A program made the position numbers and the translations under genes. A DNA stretch of 6,932 bases from an uncultured Oceanobacillus sp. (GTDB lineage Bacteria > Bacillota > Bacilli > Bacillales > Amphibacillaceae), in NCBI GenBank assembly GCA_938004015.1, contig CALKWU010000107.1:1-6932 (forward strand), written 5' to 3'. Positions within the stretch are counted from its first letter, which is position 1, and each line of letters opens with the position of its first letter. This document shows positions 4,960-6,932 of the stretch, piece after piece. Under the pieces are notes generated by a model that ran no database searches, had not been told where the DNA came from, and worked only from the letters and a program-made list of their open reading frames with translations.

Positions 4960-6932
4960 TTGTCTACAAAAAACACTACAGCTGAGTTATCAATTAACAC
5001 GATTCGTACATTGACGATCGACAGTGTGGAAAAAGCGCAGCACGGTCATCCGGGAATGCCGATGGGAGCAGCTTCGATGGCATACACTCTTTGGAAAAGG
5101 CATTTGAACATCAATCCGGAAAATCCAAAATGGTTCAATCGGGATCGGTTTGTATTATCAGCCGGGCATGGTTCCAACCTATTGTACAACTTGCTTCACC
5201 TTTCCGGTTTTGATGTGACGATTGAGGATTTGAAAAACACAAGACAATGGGGAAGCATCACTCCTGGTCATCCGGAATACGGCTTGACGCCTGGTGTGGA
5301 AGCGACGACCGGACCTTTAGGACAAGGTATCCCGGTGACGGTCGGGATGGCGATTGCGGAAAGGTATTTTGCGGAAACGTACAATAGAGAAAACTTCCCT
5401 GTCGTCGACCACTATACGTACACGATTTGTGGAGATGGAGATTTGCAAGAAGGGATTTCTTATGAAGCGGCTTCTCTTGCCGGCCATCTGAAACTCGGCA
5501 AATTGATCGTTTTATACGATTCCAACGACATCACGTTAGATGGCGGACTTGACATTTCCTTCTCTGAAGACATCAAGAAGCGGTTTGAAGCGATGAATTG
5601 GCAATACTTATATGTGGAAGATGGAAATGACATCGAAGCGATCCATCAGGCGTTGGAAGAAGCAAAAGCGGATGAAGACCGTCCGACAATCATTGAAATC
5701 AAAACGGTCATCGGTTACGGTGCCCCTTCGTTGCAAGGAACACATGAGGCGCACAGTGACCCGTTAGGAAAAGAAGAAATCGAACGGACAAAAGCTTTTT
5801 ACAACTGGGAATATGAAGAATTCCACGTTCCGGATGAAGTGTATGAAGACTTTGCAACAATCAAGGAAAATGGTGCAAGGAAGGAAAAAGAATGGGAAGA
5901 TTTATTCAATGCTTATGAAGCGGAATACCCTGAGTTGGCAAAAGAATTGAAACGGATCATCGCAGGAGAAAAACCTGCAGATTGGGATGCGGACTTGCCG
6001 ACTTATACGGAAGGCGATGTGTTGGCTACCCGGGTTGCTTCCAGTGAAACGTTGAATAAATTGGCGGAAAAATTCCCTGAATTAGTCGGTGGTTCCGCAG
6101 ATTTGGATTCCTCGACAAAAACAAGGTTGAAAGCTTTTGATGATTTCAGCAGTAAAGATTATTCCGGCCGTAACATCCGTTTCGGTGTGAGGGAGTTTGC
6201 CATGGGAGCAATCGCCAATGGATTGGCATTACATCATTTGCGCCCATTTGTCAGTACATTCTTTGTCTTCTCCGATTATTTACGCCCGGCGATCCGTTTA
6301 GCTTCTTTAATGGAACTGCCGGTAACGTATGTCTTTACCCACGACTCCATTGCCGTCGGTCAAGACGGGCCAACGCACCAACCGGTTGAACATTTGGCTT
6401 CTTACCGTGCGATGCCGGGAATTTCGGTCATCCGTCCGGCAGACGCGAACGAAACCGTTGAAGCGTGGAAACTTGCTGTCGATTCCAAGGATCATCCGAC
6501 CATGCTCGTCCTCGGCAGACAAGGCTTGCCGACGTTGAAAGAGACGGAAACAGCGGCAAAAGAAGGTGTCCGTAAAGGTGCTTATGTCATATCAAAAGCG
6601 AAGGAAGAAGCGGAAGGGATTTTGATTGCAGCTGGTTCCGAAGTGTCCCTCGCAGTGGAAGCACAAGCCCGTTTAGCAGAGGAAGGCATCCATGTCAATG
6701 TTGTCAGCATGCCGTCTTGGGATATTTTCGAAAAACAATCGGATGAATATAAAGAAAGTGTGTTACCAAGTCATTTGGAAAAACGTGTGACGCTAGAAAT
6801 GGGATCGAAACTAGGCTGGAGAGAGTATGCAGGAAAAGATGGCGCCATCATGAGCGTCGACACATTCGGTGCATCGGCTCCAGGCGATGAAGTCATCGAA
6901 AAATACGGTTTCACCGTCGAAAACGTTGTGAA
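4960..6932 (+). CDS. tkt: Transketolase, 3' end cut by the window
   Basis: Thiamine-diphosphate enzyme of the non-oxidative pentose phosphate pathway that moves two-carbon ketol units between sugar phosphates in the cytoplasm. 657 codons are visible without a stop; B. subtilis transketolase has 667 residues, so only about ten are missing. The TTG start is set by GGAGG and by alignment of the N-terminus (ELSINTIRTLTID). Visible features are His28 and His30 in HGHPGMPMG, GPLGQG (118-123), the ThDP/Mg motif from GDGD (158-161) to Asn189, His262 and His265, catalytic Glu412 in GVREFAMG, His461, Asp469, and His473 in DGPTH. It resembles the B. subtilis enzyme but differs near the active site: HSDPLG for HGAPLG (265-270), GQDGPTHQP for GEDGPTHEP (467-475), and one residue fewer in the LHGG loop (424-428). 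These features suggest an operon-specific paralog, probably beside a housekeeping copy elsewhere. A related sugar-phosphate ketolase specificity is possible. Confidence 0.93.
   Translation, partial: MSTKNTTAELSINTIRTLTIDSVEKAQHGHPGMPMGAASMAYTLWKRHLNINPENPKWFNRDRFVLSAGHGSNLLYNLLHLSGFDVTIEDLKNTRQWGSITPGHPEYGLTPGVEATTGPLGQGIPVTVGMAIAERYFAETYNRENFPVVDHYTYTICGDGDLQEGISYEAASLAGHLKLGKLIVLYDSNDITLDGGLDISFSEDIKKRFEAMNWQYLYVEDGNDIEAIHQALEEAKADEDRPTIIEIKTVIGYGAPSLQGTHEAHSDPLGKEEIERTKAFYNWEYEEFHVPDEVYEDFATIKENGARKEKEWEDLFNAYEAEYPELAKELKRIIAGEKPADWDADLPTYTEGDVLATRVASSETLNKLAEKFPELVGGSADLDSSTKTRLKAFDDFSSKDYSGRNIRFGVREFAMGAIANGLALHHLRPFVSTFFVFSDYLRPAIRLASLMELPVTYVFTHDSIAVGQDGPTHQPVEHLASYRAMPGISVIRPADANETVEAWKLAVDSKDHPTMLVLGRQGLPTLKETETAAKEGVRKGAYVISKAKEEAEGILIAAGSEVSLAVEAQARLAEEGIHVNVVSMPSWDIFEKQSDEYKESVLPSHLEKRVTLEMGSKLGWREYAGKDGAIMSVDTFGASAPGDEVIEKYGFTVENVV

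Noticed and set aside
6307..6538. Two overlapping frames of about 70 codons on opposite strands
   Set aside because: Both are shadows inside the transketolase gene, across its conserved DGPTH region.

Overview
The window looks like chromosomal DNA from a Bacillus-type Firmicute. The evidence is strong GGAGG-type ribosome binding sites, GTG and TTG starts, a sigma-A style promoter with a CcpA (cre)-like site, and proteins whose closest remembered relatives are from Bacillaceae. No rRNA, tRNA, CRISPR array or intact mobile element is visible. The species cannot be named from the sequence alone.

Layout: positions 1-130 hold no gene I can support, only short inverted repeats. On the minus strand, 131-985 encodes a Cof-type HAD phosphatase read from a GTG start. 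A divergent intergenic region (986-1185) carries back-to-back promoters, a cre-like site over the rightward -10 box, and a 13-bp direct repeat next to the rightward -35. On the plus strand, four tightly spaced genes form one operon. They are a 679-aa PRD-type transcription regulator with fused EIIB-like and EIIA domains (1186-3225), a 93-aa ascorbate/lactose-type PTS EIIB (3225-3506), a 445-aa ascorbate-family (UlaA/SgaT-like) PTS EIIC (3534-4871), and a transketolase from a TTG start (4960 to the window end, missing only its last few residues). The 88-bp gap before the transketolase gene holds a second cre-like sequence and a 9-bp RNA hairpin.

How the parts may work together: EIIC and EIIB would import and phosphorylate a sugar or sugar acid, and transketolase would process a product through the pentose phosphate pathway. 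There is no separate EIIA gene in the window. The EIIA domain at the C-terminus of the regulator belongs to the same broad family as UlaC and keeps its active-site histidine, so the regulator may supply the missing phosphotransfer step. The EIIC keeps three ligand-binding residues of E. coli UlaA (two His, one Asp) but differs at four others, and the ascorbate-degradation genes are absent from the window. The substrate is therefore probably not L-ascorbate and remains unknown. The operon is built from known families; the unresolved parts are its substrate, the role of the regulator's EIIA domain, and the divergent transketolase.
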